From Roseospirillum parvum (GTDB lineage Bacteria > Pseudomonadota > Alphaproteobacteria > Rhodospirillales > Rhodospirillaceae), in the NCBI RefSeq assembly GCF_900100455.1, contig NZ_FNCV01000003.1, positions 248,001 to 312,000 of the forward strand: DNA of 64,000 nucleotides, written 5' to 3'. A program made the translations under genes and the position numbers. Shown here in pieces: positions 36,708 to 46,582 of the stretch (within the stretch, counting starts at the first letter, position 1; each line of letters starts with the position of its first letter). Below the pieces are notes generated by a model. The model made no database searches. It saw only the letters and a program-made list of their open reading frames with translations, and was not told where the DNA came from.

Positions 36708-37346
36708 TCAAGGCGCCACGGCTCGCCCAAGAAGACCCTTCAGGTCTTCCAGTTCGGCCACCACCTCGGCCAGGATGCGGCGCGTGTCGGCGTCCATCGG
36801 CGCGGCCTGACGGGGCGCCGACGCCTCGGATGGGCTTTCCGGGACACCGGCCATGGGATCGACCGGCTGCTCGAGCAGGGCCTTCACGCCCCGTTCGGCA
36901 AGCAGCTTCTGAACCCCGCGGATGGTCAGGCCGTCATCATGCAACAGGGTCTGGATGCGGCGCAGCAGGGCCACATCCTCGGGCCGGTAGTAGCGCCGCC
37001 CGCCGCCCCGCTTCAGCGGCTTGACCTGGGTGAACTTGGTTTCCCAGAAGCGCAGGACATGCTGCGGCACCCCCAGGTCGTCGGCCACCTCGCCGATGGT
37101 CCAGAAGGCGTTGGCTGACTTCTCTCGGGCAGATTTCTCTCGGGCCGACTTCTCCCGGCTCGCCTTCTCGCGGGCCGGCTTCTCCGGTGCCGCCTTTTCG
37201 TGGCGGAGGTTGGACGGGTCATCGGCCGAGCCAGCCACCGTCGGGGCCACCGTCGGGGTCACCTTGACGAGCGGCGGCGACGCCTCCTCGGTCGTGTCCC
37301 GGGGCGTTTCAGGGGGGGTGGTCAGGGCACTTCGATCGCCGGGCAT
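36708..37346 (-). CDS. MerR family transcriptional regulator
   Basis: 212 residues. The MerR winged helix occupies residues about 78-145: [20 protein letters not shown], then [19 protein letters not shown]. The N-terminal 75 residues are Pro/Thr/Lys/Glu-rich and include [11 protein letters not shown] repeats from five 15-bp tandem units (37120-37194). The C-terminus is helical with an acidic stretch ([15 protein letters not shown]). Found beside ihfA as in most alphaproteobacteria; the target is unknown. No effector-binding cysteines are visible. Confidence 0.9.
   Translation of the reverse strand: MPGDRSALTTPPETPRDTTEEASPPLVKVTPTVAPTVAGSADDPSNLRHEKAAPEKPAREKASREKSAREKSAREKSANAFWTIGEVADDLGVPQHVLRFWETKFTQVKPLKRGGGRRYYRPEDVALLRRIQTLLHDDGLTIRGVQKLLAERGVKALLEQPVDPMAGVPESPSEASAPRQAAPMDADTRRILAEVVAELEDLKGLLGRAVAP
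37120..37194. repeat. Five imperfect 15-bp tandem repeats in merR
   Basis: Units start TTCTCTCGGGCAGAT (37120), TTCTCTCGGGCCGAC (37135), TTCTCCCGGCTCGCC (37150), TTCTCGCGGGCCGGC (37165) and TTCTCCGGTGCCGCC (37180). They encode EKSAR-like pentads on the reverse strand. Forward translation looks like pentapeptide repeats (ADFSR), but that is a by-product of the composition. Confidence 0.85.
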
Positions 37347-37429
37347 TCACCGTACGCCTGGTTCAGAGCCTTTACGGCCCAATGGGTTGATCGGCCTTTC
37401 TCACGTGGCTGATGAGCGCGGTCCCGCCG

Positions 37430-37726
37430 TCATGCCTTGGCGTTGATGCGCCCCTTCAGCAACTGCGAAGGCCGAAAGACCAACACGCGGCGGGGCAGGA
37501 TGGGCACTTCCTCGCCGGTCTTGGGGTTGCGCCCCACCCGCTGGCCCTTGCGCCGCACCGAAAAGCTGCCGAAGGAGGAGATTTTCACCACCTCTTCCTG
37601 GACCAGGGCCTGGGAAATCTCATCCAGCACCATTTCCAGCAAATCGGCCGACTCGTTGCGTGACAGGCCGACCTCCTGATAGATGGCCTCGCTGAGCTGG
37701 GCCCGGGTAATGGTTCGCTCCGACAT
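37430..37726 (-). CDS. ihfA: Integration host factor subunit alpha
   Basis: DNA-bending HU/IHF-family protein of 98 residues. It has the alpha-subunit features [40 protein letters not shown] and the beta-ribbon tip [11 protein letters not shown]. The start is ATG 37726. Longer frames upstream are non-coding leader. IHF partners sigma-54 activators such as NtrC by bending promoter DNA. The fabH-ihfA-merR order is conserved in alphaproteobacteria. Confidence 0.96.
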   Translation of the reverse strand: MSERTITRAQLSEAIYQEVGLSRNESADLLEMVLDEISQALVQEEVVKISSFGSFSVRRKGQRVGRNPKTGEEVPILPRRVLVFRPSQLLKGRINAKA

Positions 37727-37897
37727 GCTTTGTGCATCTCCCCCTGTGTCAGGCTCGATCAGCGGCAGTTTGCCTCGATCCACCCGCGTTGCCCCGAAAA
37801 CAGCCGTGCGGCTCACCGCTCGCGGCGTCGCTCGCGGCGTTGTGCAAGGGCGCGGGCACAGCCAAGCGCGCCTCCCTCCCACTGGAGTCGGGAGAGA

Positions 37898-37926
37898 ACC
37901 GTAGCCTGACGGAGGAAACCCGTCAA
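37898..37926 (-). promoter_or_regulatory. Candidate ihfA promoter
   Basis: On the reverse strand TTGACG (37921-37926) and TACGGT (37898-37903) are 17 bases apart. This would give ihfA a transcript start separate from fabH and a leader of roughly 165 bases, within the 247-base fabH-ihfA gap, which holds no other gene. Confidence 0.4.
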
Positions 37927-37973
37927 TATCAGAGCCTTGAAGAGGGGTTTTTGAGAGCCGCGATTGACTCGTT

Positions 37974-38954
37974 TCAGACTCGTAACAGAGCCGAAGCCCA
38001 AGTGAATCCGCCTCCCATGGCCTCGAACAGAACCAGGTTCCCGGGCTGGATTCGGCCATCCCGCACGGCCTCGGAGAAGGCCAGGGGAATCGAGGCGGCC
38101 GAGGTGTTGGCATGACGATCCACCGTCACCACCACCCGCTCGGCGGGAATACCCAGCTTGCGGGTGGTCCCCTCGATGATCCTCAGGTTGGCCTGATGGG
38201 GCACCACCCAGTCCACCTCGCCGGCCGCGACGCCGGCGCTGTCGAGCGCCTCGCGCGCCACCTCGGCCAGCTTGACCACGGCATGGCGGAAAACCTCGCG
38301 GCCCTCCATCTGCACCGTGCCGGCGGTGCCGGTGGTCGACACACCACCATCGGTGTACAGCAGGTCGTGGTGGCGCCCGTCGGAATGCAGGTGGGTGGTC
38401 AGCACACCCCGGTCGGCCGGGGTGCCCGTGCCCTCGCCGGCTTCCAGCAGCATCGCCCCGGCGCCGTCGCCGAACAGCACGCAGGTCCCCCGATCCTCCC
38501 AGTTGAGGATGCGCGAGAAGGTCTCCGCCCCGATGACCAGGGCGGTGCGCGCCTGACCGGAGACCAGGAAGCGGTCGGCCATCGCCAGGGCATAGACGAA
38601 GCCCGAACAGACCGCATGCACATCGAAGGCGAAGGCCCGCGGCCCGGTCGCCCCGAGCATGGCCTGGACCCGCACCGCGGTGGCCGGAAAGGTGTGGTTG
38701 GGGGTCGCGGTGGCGACGATGATCAGATCGACATCCTCGCCCTTGCGGCCGGCCTGCTCCAGGGCCTGGCGGGCGGCGGCGGCGGCCATGTCGGCGGTGG
38801 TCTCGCCCTCGGCCGCGATGTGGCGCTGGCGAATGCCGGTGCGCTCCCGAATCCAGTCGTCGCTGGTCTCGATCTGTCTGGCGAGGTCGTCGTTGGTCAT
38901 CACCCGGGCCGGGAGATACGCTCCCGCCCCGATCATCCGGGATCTTGGCACCAT
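37974..38954 (-). CDS. fabH: Beta-ketoacyl-ACP synthase III
   Basis: Condenses acetyl-CoA with malonyl-ACP to start fatty acid synthesis. 326 residues with catalytic Cys in [10 protein letters not shown] (about residue 115), His in [11 protein letters not shown] and Asn in [10 protein letters not shown]. The N-terminal [15 protein letters not shown] is typical. It starts at the last base of plsX (one-base overlap), so plsX-fabH are translated together. Confidence 0.97.
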   Translation of the reverse strand: MVPRSRMIGAGAYLPARVMTNDDLARQIETSDDWIRERTGIRQRHIAAEGETTADMAAAAARQALEQAGRKGEDVDLIIVATATPNHTFPATAVRVQAMLGATGPRAFAFDVHAVCSGFVYALAMADRFLVSGQARTALVIGAETFSRILNWEDRGTCVLFGDGAGAMLLEAGEGTGTPADRGVLTTHLHSDGRHHDLLYTDGGVSTTGTAGTVQMEGREVFRHAVVKLAEVAREALDSAGVAAGEVDWVVPHQANLRIIEGTTRKLGIPAERVVVTVDRHANTSAASIPLAFSEAVRDGRIQPGNLVLFEAMGGGFTWASALLRV

Positions 38955-40138
38955 CAGCGTTCGGCCGCCTTACGCTCGCTCCCGGCGGCAGCGACCCTGG
39001 GCTCGGCCCCCGGCCCGGGAATCACCTTGGAATTTTCGCCCAGTTTGGAACTGTTGCCCAGTTCCGGCCCCACCTCGCCGTGCGGGGCGTGCAGATGCCT
39101 GAACTCCTCGCGGATGCGGTCGTTCAGGCCCTGCGAGATCAGGTCGATGGCCACCCCGACCGCGTTGGCGAAGCCCAGCGCGTCGGTGCCGCCATGGCTT
39201 TTCACGGCGATGCCGTTGAGGCCCAGCAGCATGGCGCCGTTGTAGCGCCGGGGGTCGGCCCGCATGCGCACCTTGTGCAGGGCCCGGCTGGCCAGCAGGT
39301 AGCCCAGCTTGGCGACCAGCGAACTGGCGAAGGCCTCGCGCAGGTAGGACGAATAGAGGCGCGCCGTGCCCTCGACCGACTTCAGGGCAACGTTGCCGGT
39401 GAAGCCGTCGGTGACCACCACGTCGACCGTGCCCTTGCCCAGGTCGTCGCCTTCGACAAAACCCTTGAAGTCAAGCGACAGGTCGCTTTCCTCGCGCAGG
39501 GTGTTGGCCGCCTGACGCAGCGCCTCGGTGCCTTTCAGGTCTTCCGAGCCGACGTTCAGCAGGGCGATGGTCGGCCGCTCCAGACCGAGCAGGACGCGCG
39601 CGAAGACCTCGCCCATGATGGCGAACTCGATCAGGTTGTTGGCGTCGCACTCGGTGTTGGCGCCCAGATCCAGCATCACGCTTTCGCCGCGGATGTTGGG
39701 CATCAGCGAGGCGATGGCCGGCCGGTCAATGCCCGGCAGGGTGCGCAACTGGAACTTGGCCAGGGCCATCAGGGCCCCGGTGTTGCCCGCCGAGACAACG
39801 CCGGCGGCGCGCCCTTCCTTGACCGCCTCGATGGCCAGCCACATGCTGGTCTGACGGCCCCGGCGCAGCACCTGCGAGGGCTTGTCGTCGTTGCTCACCG
39901 CCTGATCGGTGTGGACGATCTCGGTCACCTCGCCGAGGCCGGCCTTGTCGACCAGCGGACTCAACCGGGCCTGATCGCCGAACAGCAGGTAGCGCACCGC
40001 CGGGTAGCGGACATGGGCCTTCTTCAGCCCTTCCACCACCATGGTCGGGGCGTGATCGCCGCCCATGGCGTCCAGCGACAGGGTGAAGCCCGAGGTCACG
40101 ACAACACAGCTCCCGGCAGCGGAGACACGACGAGGCAT
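38954..40138 (-). CDS. plsX: Phosphate acyltransferase PlsX
   Basis: Makes acyl-phosphate from acyl-ACP for PlsY in phospholipid synthesis; peripheral membrane protein. 394 residues with [37 protein letters not shown], and [18 protein letters not shown]. The first 20 residues ([11 protein letters not shown]..) are not conserved-looking and a start further in (GTG before [11 protein letters not shown]) is possible. The C-terminal tail is short, low-complexity ([14 protein letters not shown]), beyond the family core. Part of rpmF-plsX-fabH. Confidence 0.95.
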   Translation of the reverse strand: MPRRVSAAGSCVVVTSGFTLSLDAMGGDHAPTMVVEGLKKAHVRYPAVRYLLFGDQARLSPLVDKAGLGEVTEIVHTDQAVSNDDKPSQVLRRGRQTSMWLAIEAVKEGRAAGVVSAGNTGALMALAKFQLRTLPGIDRPAIASLMPNIRGESVMLDLGANTECDANNLIEFAIMGEVFARVLLGLERPTIALLNVGSEDLKGTEALRQAANTLREESDLSLDFKGFVEGDDLGKGTVDVVVTDGFTGNVALKSVEGTARLYSSYLREAFASSLVAKLGYLLASRALHKVRMRADPRRYNGAMLLGLNGIAVKSHGGTDALGFANAVGVAIDLISQGLNDRIREEFRHLHAPHGEVGPELGNSSKLGENSKVIPGPGAEPRVAAAGSERKAAER

Positions 40139-40213
40139 GGCGCGAGCAGTCCCCCGCCCTCCCGGCTGAGAGGGCTGGCGAGACTGCGACGACGCCCCAT
40201 GCCGCGATGATCC

Positions 40214-40399
40214 TTACGCGGCTTCCTCGGTGGAAACCACCTCGCGACCGTCATAATGCCCGCAGGCCGGGCAGACGTGGTGCGGCCGCTTCAGCTCCCC
40301 GCAATTGGCGCACTCGCCATAGCTGGCGGCGGGCAGGGCATCGTGGGCGCGGCGCATGTTGCGCTTGGATTTGGAGACTTTTTTCTTGGGGACAGCCAT
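40214..40399 (-). CDS. rpmF: 50S ribosomal protein bL32
   Basis: 61-residue large-subunit protein. The start [18 protein letters not shown] and the four-cysteine zinc ribbon ([11 protein letters not shown], then CPACGHYDG) are diagnostic. The rpmF-plsX-fabH order links ribosome and lipid synthesis in many bacteria. The 75-base gap to plsX is small. Confidence 0.97.
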   Translation of the reverse strand: MAVPKKKVSKSKRNMRRAHDALPAASYGECANCGELKRPHHVCPACGHYDGREVVSTEEAA

Positions 40400-40456
40400 G
40401 ACGCAAAATGTGTCCTGTGACAGGAGTCGGTACGAAAGGTGTGGACGGAGCCCGCT

Positions 40457-40485
40457 TATTTAACGGATTGCCCGGCGCCCCGCAA
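40457..40485 (-). promoter_or_regulatory. Candidate rpmF operon promoter
   Basis: Reverse strand TTGCGG (40480-40485), 17-base spacer, TAAATA (40457-40462), about 60 bases before the rpmF ATG. The AT-rich -10 stands out against the GC-rich surroundings. Likely drives rpmF-plsX-fabH. Confidence 0.5.
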
Positions 40486-40529
40486 GCCAAACCCTGGGCC
40501 AATCGGGTGTATTCCAAAAGGCTCGGGAC

Positions 40530-41090
40530 TCAACCGTCGGAGCGAAGCCGGGCCAGGGCCGCGAATGGCCCCTTCCCGCCCGACGCCGAGTCCGCCTCTT
40601 CCGGGGGGTCGGGGTCGCCCAGGGGAGCCGGCGGCTCGGCCTCGGCGGCGCGCGGGAAGGGGTCGAGGCCCAGCGACAGATGCTCCAGCACGATGGCCGA
40701 CAGATCGACACTGTCGCCGACCAGGGTCTCCGGCGGGTCGTCGCCGGTCGGCTCGATGTCCGGCGCCCCTCCCCGGTCGGCCCGCCCCGGCGGCACGAAC
40801 CGCACCCGGAAGGCCTCGTCCACCTGACCGGTGACCGGAGCCAGACTGACCACACAGGTCTGGACCACCCGGGCCTGCACCCGGCCGCTGACGGTGAGTC
40901 CCCGGCCACGCGGCTTCAGCTCGGCCTCGACGCTCAGCCGGTCGATGGCCGGCAGATCGAGAAAGGCGGCGACCCGGGCCCGGGTCTCGGCATCGGCCTT
41001 CAGGCGCACCACGCGCCCGTTGCCCGGCAGGTCGGTCACCGTGACCGGCGGACAAAGCACCGGTGGCGGGATTTCGGCGGAGCGGGTCAT
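40530..41090 (-). CDS. yceD: YceD family protein (DUF177)
   Basis: 186 residues. YceD-family proteins lie next to rpmF in most bacteria and are linked to rRNA or ribosome assembly. Key segments are GRGLTVSGRVQARVVQTCVVSL (broken by the conserved Cys), EAFRVRFVPPG and DLSAIVLEHLSLGLDPFPR, the last two typical of the family. Only one of the usual Cys pairs is seen. The start at 41090 (MTRSAEIPPPV) is 7 bases after the chaperone stop. Confidence 0.85.
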   Translation of the reverse strand: MTRSAEIPPPVLCPPVTVTDLPGNGRVVRLKADAETRARVAAFLDLPAIDRLSVEAELKPRGRGLTVSGRVQARVVQTCVVSLAPVTGQVDEAFRVRFVPPGRADRGGAPDIEPTGDDPPETLVGDSVDLSAIVLEHLSLGLDPFPRAAEAEPPAPLGDPDPPEEADSASGGKGPFAALARLRSDG

Positions 41091-41097
41091 GGCAATC

Positions 41098-41655
41098 TCA
41101 CGCCTCGGGCGCGGCGGGGAAATCCACCTCGCCGGCCAGCAGGGCGTCCAACGGCTGGGTTTCCAGGTGACGCACCGACTGGCGGGCATAGGCAGCCACC
41201 CGGGCCACCTGCTCGGCCGACACCGACTCGGCGCTGCGGTACAGGTTGCGGAACAGGACATCGCTCAGCGGGCCATCGATGGTTTCCGACAGCGCCGCGT
41301 CATAGGCGGCAAGGCGGCCGGAAAAGGCGGCCGACATGCGCTTCACCTTGCGCGCGATGCTCATGTCGCCGACCCCCATCTCGCGCAGCGACTGGTCCAT
41401 GTCGACGAACAGGCGGTCGTACAGCGCCTGGGAAACCACGCCCGCCGCCGCGCCGCGCCCCTTCAGGCGATGCATCACCAGGGTGGCGTGCAGGGCGATC
41501 ATGTCGAAGCGGCCGTCCAGGGTGTCGGCCACCCCGCAGACGGTATAGAATCCGGGCTGGCGGGCCTGGGCGACCACCGCCGCGTAAAGCCGGTCGGCCG
41601 CCTCGCGGATCGCCCTGCGGGCTTGTCGACGTTCCTGCCAGCGTCGCCAGATCAT
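41098..41655 (-). CDS. Ubiquinol-cytochrome c (bc1) chaperone, CBP3-like
   Basis: 185 residues. It shows the CBP3/UQCC family pattern: YAAVVAQARQPGFYTVCGV, DTLDGRFDMIALH, GMSIARKVKRM-like GVGDMSIARKVKRMS and LAAYDAALSE. In mitochondria CBP3 helps assemble cytochrome b of complex III. A bacterial homologue next to yceD is standard in alphaproteobacteria. Cytosolic or membrane-peripheral, no signal. Confidence 0.9.
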   Translation of the reverse strand: MIWRRWQERRQARRAIREAADRLYAAVVAQARQPGFYTVCGVADTLDGRFDMIALHATLVMHRLKGRGAAAGVVSQALYDRLFVDMDQSLREMGVGDMSIARKVKRMSAAFSGRLAAYDAALSETIDGPLSDVLFRNLYRSAESVSAEQVARVAAYARQSVRHLETQPLDALLAGEVDFPAAPEA

Positions 41656-41827
41656 CGTCGGGAAGGTCCTGTCATCAAGGGAATCGGAAAAGCGATGGGC
41701 CTGACATACGCCATCGCCCGGGGGCCCGGCAAGCGTCGGCCGCCCGGCATCCGCGAGGGGGCTTGGTGGCGATACCCGGGCAGTGCTATCTAGGGGGCTT
41801 GCAACCCCCCTGCCAGCGGACCCGCCC

Positions 41828-42286
41828 ATGCCGTCTCGCCCGCCCGTTCTTTCCGTCGCCACCGTCGTCCTGGCTCTCGGCCTGACCCTGGGCGCCTGCG
41901 CCCAGGATGTGGTGCCGCGCGGCAACGAGCCCAACCCGGACATGCTGACCCAGATCAAGCCCGGCGAGGTCGGCCGGCGCGAGGTGGCGGCCCTGCTCGG
42001 CACGCCCTCGACGCGCAGCGCCTTCGGCCAGGAAACCTGGTACTACATCAGCTCCAAGACCGCGCAGTGGGCCTTCATGGAGCAGGAAGAGTTGGATCGC
42101 CAGGTGGTCGCCATCGATTTCGACGAGAAGGGTGTGGTCAGCCAGGTGCGCACCCTGGGCCTGGAGGACGGCCAGCAAGTCGGTCTGGTCGACCGGGAGA
42201 CCCCGACCCATGGCAACGAGCTGAGCCTGATCCAGCAGTTGCTGGGCAACGTCGGCCGCTTCGGCGACACCAGCGGCGAGCAGTAG
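41828..42286 (+). CDS. bamE: Outer-membrane assembly lipoprotein BamE (SmpA/OmlA)
   Basis: 152 residues from ATG 41828; the signal SVATVVLALGLTLGAC gives lipobox LGAC. The domain has the BamE pattern: QIKPGEVGRREVAALLGTPS near residue 40 and WYYISSKTAQWAFM. It belongs to the BAM complex that inserts beta-barrel proteins. The bamE/bc1-chaperone/yceD divergent arrangement is common in alphaproteobacteria. A start 15 codons upstream is less likely because it would extend the signal N-region. Confidence 0.92.
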   Translation: MPSRPPVLSVATVVLALGLTLGACAQDVVPRGNEPNPDMLTQIKPGEVGRREVAALLGTPSTRSAFGQETWYYISSKTAQWAFMEQEELDRQVVAIDFDEKGVVSQVRTLGLEDGQQVGLVDRETPTHGNELSLIQQLLGNVGRFGDTSGEQ

Positions 42287-42291
42287 AACCG

Positions 42292-43602
42292 CTACACCCC
42301 GACCGGGCGCGGACCGCCGGTCGCCCAGTCGAGCAACTCCACGGTGTGAACCAGGGTCAGGTCACTGTCCCGATCCAGATGGGTCAGGCAGCCGATGTTG
42401 CCAGCCGCCACCACGCGGGCCCCGGTGGCCTGAAGGTTGGCCAGCTTGCGGGCCTTGAGGCGGCCGGACAACTCGGGCTCGAGCACGCTGTAGGTGCCGG
42501 CCGAGCCGCAGCAGATGTGCCCCTCCGCCACCTCGCGCACCTCGAATCCGGCCGCCTTCAGCAGGTCGCGCGGTGGCGCCTTGATCTGTTGGCCGTGCTG
42601 CAGCGAGCAGGCGGCGTGGTAGGCCACCGGCATTCCCGGCGCGATGACCGGCGCCTTCAAGCCCCCCTCGCCCAGGATATCAGCCAGCACCTCGGACACA
42701 TCGCGGGCCAGCCCGGCGATGCGCCGGGCCGCCTCGGCCAGTTCCGGATCGTCGGCCAGCAGATGCCCATAGTCCTTGACCGTGGTCCCGCAGCCCGAGG
42801 TGTTGATGACCACGGCATCCAGGCCACCACCCTCCAGTTCCCGGGTCCAGGCAATGACGTTGGCCCGGGCCAGGGCGCGGGCCTTGTCCATCTCGCCCAT
42901 GTGCTGGACCACGGCGCCGCAGCAGCCGGCCCCCTTGGCGACCACCACCTCGACGCCATGGCGGGTCAACAGGCGCACCGTGGCCTCGTTGATCTCGGGC
43001 CTCAGGGCCGGCTGGACGCAGCCGGTGAGCAGGGTGACCCGCCGGGTGCGTTGACCCTCGGCCGGGAACACTCCGGGCCGCGAGGCCGGGCCGGCCGCCG
43101 GCACCGTCTTCGGGGCCTGATCCATCAGGGCCTGCATCGGCTCGGGCAGCCGGGGCTTCAGGGCCGAGGTCACGGGGCCGGCGGCGCGCGACAGGGCCAG
43201 CGCGGCGCGGAAGCGGTTTTCGTGGGGCAGGATGCGGACCAGGGCCTGACGCAGCAGGCGTTCCGACCGCGGCCGCTCGTAATTGCGGGCGATGAAGGCC
43301 CGGCCCTGCTCCAGAAGGTGCATGTAATCGACCCCCGAGGGGCAGGTGGTCATGCACGACAGGCAGGTCAGGCAGCGGTCGATGTGGCGCACCACGTTTG
43401 GGCTGGGCGCGGTGTCCTTCTCCAGCATCTGCTTCAACAGGTAGATGCGGCCGCGCGGGCTGTCCAACTCGTCGCCCAGCAGCAGGTAGGTGGGACAGGT
43501 GGCGGTGCAGAAGCCGCAGTGCACACAGGTCCGGAGGATGTCGTTGGCCTGGCGCAGCATCGGCTCGCGGGCCAGCCGGTGGTCGGGGAACTCGGTCTTC
43601 AT
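42292..43602 (-). CDS. glcF: Glycolate oxidase iron-sulfur subunit GlcF
   Basis: 436 residues with two 4Fe-4S binding motifs (CVHCGFCTATCP and CLTCLSCMTTCP) and two C-terminal CCG domains (GAGCCGAVVQH and CCGSAGTYS). It transfers electrons from the GlcD flavin to the respiratory chain in glycolate oxidation to glyoxylate. The stop is 5 bases from the bamE stop (convergent). Order glcD-glcE-glcF. Confidence 0.95.
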   Translation of the reverse strand: MKTEFPDHRLAREPMLRQANDILRTCVHCGFCTATCPTYLLLGDELDSPRGRIYLLKQMLEKDTAPSPNVVRHIDRCLTCLSCMTTCPSGVDYMHLLEQGRAFIARNYERPRSERLLRQALVRILPHENRFRAALALSRAAGPVTSALKPRLPEPMQALMDQAPKTVPAAGPASRPGVFPAEGQRTRRVTLLTGCVQPALRPEINEATVRLLTRHGVEVVVAKGAGCCGAVVQHMGEMDKARALARANVIAWTRELEGGGLDAVVINTSGCGTTVKDYGHLLADDPELAEAARRIAGLARDVSEVLADILGEGGLKAPVIAPGMPVAYHAACSLQHGQQIKAPPRDLLKAAGFEVREVAEGHICCGSAGTYSVLEPELSGRLKARKLANLQATGARVVAAGNIGCLTHLDRDSDLTLVHTVELLDWATGGPRPVGV

Positions 43603-43606
43603 GGGG

Positions 43607-44866
43607 TCACTCTTCCGGCTGCTCGGCGATCAGGCGCCCGCGATTGAGGATCAGGCGCGGATCGAAGCCCAGGCGCAGGCGCCGCGACAGGGCGGCGGTC
43701 ACCCGGTCCTCGGGCTGGAACACCGCCACCCGGGCCCGCAAGGCTTCCGGGCCGCGCAGCAGCAGGGCGTGGCCGCCGCCGTGCTCGGCCAGCGCCCGGC
43801 GGATCGGTCCGGCGCCGCCATCGCCCTGCGCGGTGTCGCCCGGCACGGCCAGCCAGACGAGGCCGCCGGCCCAGTCGTAGAGCCCCCGGGTGCCGGGCAG
43901 CCGCTGGACAATGGCATGGGCGATCTCCGGGCCCCGCATGGGGGTCACCGAGAGCCGCCAGATGAGCCCCTCGGCCGGCTCGGCGAGCAGGGTGGCGTCG
44001 CGGATTTCCTGCCACAGGGTGGCCCCCTGGGCGTCGTGGATGTCCTCGGCATCGGCCGACAGGTCGGCCAGATCGGTCTTCAGGCCGCCGGCCCGATGGG
44101 CCACCGAGGGCCCCGGGCCCTCCACCTTGAGGGCGGTGACGGCCCGCCCCTCGGCCCCCGCCCGGGCCACCGCCGCCACCTTCGACAGCGCCGCCACCCC
44201 GGCCGGCAGGTGGGCCGCGGCGGCCACCTCATGCGGTCCGCCCATGGCCCGTGACAGGGCGCGCACGCCCAGGCCGTCGGTGAGGCCAAGCAGCAGCACG
44301 GTCCGACTGGTCTCGGGCAGCGGCTGGACCTTCAGGGTCAGCTCGGTCAGCACGCCCAGGGTGCCCCAGGAGCCGGCCATCAGCTTGCACAGATCAAAGC
44401 CGGTGACGTTCTTCATCACCCGACCGCCGGCCTTGTAGGCCTCGGCCCGCCCGGAGACGGCCTTGTAGCCCAGCAGGTGGTCGCGCGGCGCCCCGGCCGA
44501 CAGGCGGCGCGGCCCGCCCAGGTTGGGCACCACCATCCCGGCCAGCGTCCCCCGCCCCGCCGGTCCGCCGAGCAAAGCACCCAGGTCGGGCGGATCGAAG
44601 GCCAGACGCTGCCGCTCGGCGGCCAGGGCGGCCTCGATCTCGGCCCGGGGCGTGCCGGCGGCGGCCCTTAAGACCAGTTCCGCCGGCTCGTACAGGCTGA
44701 TGCCGGTCAGCTTCGAAAGATCGAGCCTGGACTCGGCTTCCATGGGTCGGCCAATCGCCCGTTTGCTGCCCTGGCCGACCACCTCGAGCGGCGTTCCGGC
44801 GGCCAGGGCCTGGGCCACGGCGTCCACCACCTGGTCGGCGGTGGCGGGCTTCAGGGTTTCGGACAT
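43607..44866 (-). CDS. glcE: Glycolate oxidase FAD-binding subunit GlcE
   Basis: 419 residues, PCMH-type FAD-binding fold with VVGQGSKRAIGRP near residue 33, RGTLAGMVVPNLGGPRRLS and KNVTGFDLCKLMAGSWGTLG, all typical GlcE segments. It lacks the C-terminal extension of GlcD. Start ATG 44866 (MSETLKP); the frame is open to 44950, but that would run into glcD. Four bases from glcF. Confidence 0.93.
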   Translation of the reverse strand: MSETLKPATADQVVDAVAQALAAGTPLEVVGQGSKRAIGRPMEAESRLDLSKLTGISLYEPAELVLRAAAGTPRAEIEAALAAERQRLAFDPPDLGALLGGPAGRGTLAGMVVPNLGGPRRLSAGAPRDHLLGYKAVSGRAEAYKAGGRVMKNVTGFDLCKLMAGSWGTLGVLTELTLKVQPLPETSRTVLLLGLTDGLGVRALSRAMGGPHEVAAAAHLPAGVAALSKVAAVARAGAEGRAVTALKVEGPGPSVAHRAGGLKTDLADLSADAEDIHDAQGATLWQEIRDATLLAEPAEGLIWRLSVTPMRGPEIAHAIVQRLPGTRGLYDWAGGLVWLAVPGDTAQGDGGAGPIRRALAEHGGGHALLLRGPEALRARVAVFQPEDRVTAALSRRLRLGFDPRLILNRGRLIAEQPEE

Positions 44867-44882
44867 GCGGGAAGCCTTATTC

Positions 44883-46373
44883 CTAGAAACGCGGCAAATC
44901 GGGGAACGGCATCCGTCCGCCCGACACATGCAGGCGGCCCAGTTCGGCACAATTGTGCAATTCCGGGAACATCTTGCCCGGGTTGAGCCGGTGCCGGGGG
45001 TCGAAGGCGCATTTCACCTGTTGCTGGTGGGCCAGATCGACCGGTTCGAACATCACCGGCATCAGGTCGCGCTTTTCCACCCCGACGCCGTGTTCGCCGG
45101 TCAGCACGCCGCCCACCTCGACGCACAGCTTCAGGATCTCGGCCCCGAAGGCCTCGGCCTTTTCCAGGTCGCCCGGGCGGTTGGCGTCGAACAGGATCAG
45201 GGGGTGCAGGTTGCCGTCGCCGGCGTGGAAGACATTGGCCACGTCGAGGCCGTATTCGGCCGACATCTGGCGCATGCGGCCCAGCACATGGGGCAACTGG
45301 TGGCGCGGGATGGTGCCGTCCATGCAGTAATAGTCGGGGCTGATCCGCCCGACCGCCGGAAAGGCCGCCTTGCGCCCGGCCCAGAAAGCCTGGCGTTCGG
45401 CCTCGTCGGCCGAGACGCGCAGCGAGTTGGCCCCCTTGCCCCGGGCGATGGCGGCCACCTGCTCGATCAGGTGCTCGACCTCGGCTTCGGGGCCGTCCAG
45501 CTCGCAGATCAGCAGGGCCTCGGCGTCCAGCGGATAGCCGGCATGGCAGAACGCCTCGGCGGCGTGGATGGCCGGGCGGTCCATCATCTCCAGCCCGGCC
45601 GGAATGATGCCGCCGGCGATGATGGCGGTGACGGTGTCGCCGGCCGCCTCCGACGACTCGAAGCCCATCAGCAGGGCGCGTGCCGTGGCCGGCGTGGGCA
45701 ACAGGCGCACGGTGACCTCGGTGACCACGCCCAGCAACCCTTCCGAGCCGGTGATCACCCCCATCAGGTCGTAGCCCGGGCTGTCCAGGTGCTTGCCGCC
45801 CAGGCGGATCACCTCGCCCTCGATGGTGACGAACTCCAGGCCCAGCAGGTTGTTGGTGGTCAGGCCGTACTTCAGGCAATGCACCCCGCCCGAGTTCTCG
45901 GCCACGTTGCCGCCGATCGAGCAGGCGATCTGGCTCGAGGGATCGGGGGCGTAATAGAACCCCTGCCCGGCCACGGCGGTGGAAATGGCCAGATTGGTCA
46001 CCCCCGGCTGAACCACGGCGCAGCGGTTCTCGAGGTCCACCTCGAGGATGCGGTTGAACTTGCCCAGGCCCAGCGTGATGCCATCAGCCAGCGGCAGCGC
46101 CCCGCCCGACAGCGAGGTGCCGGCCCCGCGCGGCACCACCTTGACCCCGGTCTCGTGGCAGTATTTCAGCACCTGGGCCACCTGCCGGGTGGTCTGGGGC
46201 AGCACCACCACCAGCGGCAGTTGGCGGTAGGCTGTCAGGCCGTCGCACTCATAGACCGCCAGTTCGTCGGGGTCATGGATCACCCCGCCCGGCTCGGGCA
46301 CCATGCGCCTGAGCTCGTGGACCACCGACAGGCGGCGGTCCAGGGTGGTGGCGTCGGGCTCGGGCATGCGCAT
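44883..46373 (-). CDS. glcD: Glycolate oxidase subunit GlcD
   Basis: 496 residues: FAD-linked oxidase N-terminal domain with VVPRGAGTSLSGGALPL and SIGGNVAENSGGVHCLKYG, and a C-terminal domain with HAGDGNLHPLILFD and GEHGVGVEKRDL, typical of GlcD. It oxidises glycolate (and possibly D-lactate) to the 2-oxoacid. Start ATG 46373 (MRMPEPDATTL) has AGGT upstream. First gene of glcDEF. Glycolate would come from photorespiration or dephosphorylation of phosphoglycolate. Confidence 0.95.
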   Translation of the reverse strand: MRMPEPDATTLDRRLSVVHELRRMVPEPGGVIHDPDELAVYECDGLTAYRQLPLVVVLPQTTRQVAQVLKYCHETGVKVVPRGAGTSLSGGALPLADGITLGLGKFNRILEVDLENRCAVVQPGVTNLAISTAVAGQGFYYAPDPSSQIACSIGGNVAENSGGVHCLKYGLTTNNLLGLEFVTIEGEVIRLGGKHLDSPGYDLMGVITGSEGLLGVVTEVTVRLLPTPATARALLMGFESSEAAGDTVTAIIAGGIIPAGLEMMDRPAIHAAEAFCHAGYPLDAEALLICELDGPEAEVEHLIEQVAAIARGKGANSLRVSADEAERQAFWAGRKAAFPAVGRISPDYYCMDGTIPRHQLPHVLGRMRQMSAEYGLDVANVFHAGDGNLHPLILFDANRPGDLEKAEAFGAEILKLCVEVGGVLTGEHGVGVEKRDLMPVMFEPVDLAHQQQVKCAFDPRHRLNPGKMFPELHNCAELGRLHVSGGRMPFPDLPRF

Positions 46374-46582
46374 GGGGGGACCTCGGCGGGCAAAGATGAG
46401 GTTCGCCGAACGGCCTTGAAGGAACGCCGTGCGACCCAGTAGGCCGCCAGTATGGCCAGAAAATCCAGCAGCAACAACAGGCTGTCGCAACTTGGAAGCG
46501 GGATCGTCGCCCCGCCTACCGGACGACCGGAGAGTCTGTCCCGGCCAGTGGCGGGCTGCCCCGTGTCACCCCAGGGGGAATA

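Noticed and set aside
37021-37446. Apparent pentapeptide-repeat protein (ADFSR units) on the forward strand
   Set aside because: It is the antisense reading of the 15-bp repeats in merR, whose reverse-strand HTH is unmistakable.
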